Part shown: in pieces, positions 13,242 through 13,535 of the stretch
Numbering within the stretch: position 1 is the first letter of the stretch
Layout of the letters: every line of letters begins with the position of its first letter
Assembly (NCBI GenBank): GCA_018716365.1
Contig: DVKA01000151.1
Coordinates: forward strand, 1 to 13,535
Length of the DNA: 13,535 nt
DNA from: Candidatus Caccocola faecipullorum
GTDB lineage: Bacteria; Synergistota; Synergistia; Synergistales; Synergistaceae
Reading direction: 5' to 3'
Translations under genes and position numbers: made by a program
The notes under the pieces: generated by a model
Seen by the model: only the letters and a program-made list of their open reading frames with translations
The model's database searches: none
What the model was told of the DNA's origin: nothing

Positions 13242-13487
13242 CTAAGCGATGAGGCCGTTCGCCTTGAGCAGCGCTTCGAGCTCCGGCTCGTTGAAGCCGA
13301 CGACGAATTTATCGCCTATGAATGTGACGGGAACTCCGATCTGTTTCGTTTTCTTGACGAGCTCCATCGCCAGCGCCTTGTCGGTCGTTATATCTACGTT
13401 GGTGTAAGCCACTCCGAGGCCGGCGAGGTAGTCTTTCACTCGCACGCACCACGGGCACGACGGCGTGGAATATACTTTGACTTCCAT
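13242..13487 (-). CDS. Glutaredoxin-like thiol-disulfide protein (CPWC, YruB/NrdH type)
   Basis: An 81-aa thioredoxin-fold protein. The redox motif C11-P-W-C14 follows the first strand (VKVYSTPS), the cis-proline is in GVPVTFIGD, and GFNEPEL follows, as in YruB/NrdH-like glutaredoxins. It probably reduces disulfides on protein partners, cytoplasmic. I chose ATG 13487: GGAG lies eight bases upstream and the protein then starts exactly at strand 1. An in-frame ATG at 13532 would add 15 residues (MQTEKISISANGVIL) that are not part of the fold and has no visible SD before the window edge. Confidence 0.9.
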   Translation of the reverse strand: MEVKVYSTPSCPWCVRVKDYLAGLGVAYTNVDITTDKALAMELVKKTKQIGVPVTFIGDKFVVGFNEPELEALLKANGLIA

Positions 13488-13535
13488 GAGAATCACTCCG
13501 TTCGCGGAAATTGAAATTTTTTCTGTTTGCATTAT

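Noticed and set aside
13488..13532. 15-residue N-terminal extension of the glutaredoxin
   Set aside because: A good SD lies just before ATG 13487 and the extension does not belong to the thioredoxin fold.

Overview
The window is dense, GC-rich bacterial DNA with strong Shine-Dalgarno sequences, perfect TATAAT -10 boxes and many 4- to 8-base start/stop overlaps. The gene set (5-oxoproline use, an Na+/solute symporter, a sigma-54 circuit) would suit an amino-acid-fermenting anaerobe. My impression is Synergistota (Cloacibacillus/Synergistes type), but this rests on general protein character and not on a marker gene.

Layout. (1) 47-907 (+): a DMT/EamA exporter, closed by a 36-bp perfect palindrome at 935-970. 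(2) 987-5631 (-): a five-gene operon, transcribed in the order NRAMP-like transporter, pxpB, pxpC, pxpA, YcsI-like DUF1445 protein. This is the gene set of the Bacillus subtilis ycsF-ycsG-ycsI-kipI-kipA locus and encodes the ATP-dependent prokaryotic 5-oxoprolinase with a candidate importer and a putative cyclase/hydro-lyase. (3) 5632-5935: a 304-nt regulatory region with a correctly spaced -24/-12 sigma-54 promoter (5680-5695) and, about 110-165 bp upstream, a cluster of GTGCG/CGCAC dyads that looks like an enhancer. (4) 5936-11298 (-): a tightly coupled operon of a 31-codon membrane ORF, an SSS-family symporter, a sensor histidine kinase, an NtrC-family response regulator and a divergent sigma-54 (RpoN). 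(5) 11362-11444: divergent sigma-70-type promoters. (6) 11479-11667 (+): a 62-aa orphan protein with a strong terminator shared with pgi. (7) 11763-13115 (-): glucose-6-phosphate isomerase. (8) 13242-13487 (-): a CPWC glutaredoxin-like protein.

How the parts fit together (inference). The symporter/kinase/regulator/sigma-54 operon seems to be a self-contained control cassette encoding both the activator and the sigma factor. The operon directly downstream begins with the only good sigma-54 promoter I found in the window, preceded by repeated dyads. The simplest reading is that the kinase, perhaps with the symporter, senses a pyroglutamate-like or related amino-acid signal, and that the regulator plus this RpoN switch on uptake and hydrolysis of 5-oxoproline to glutamate.
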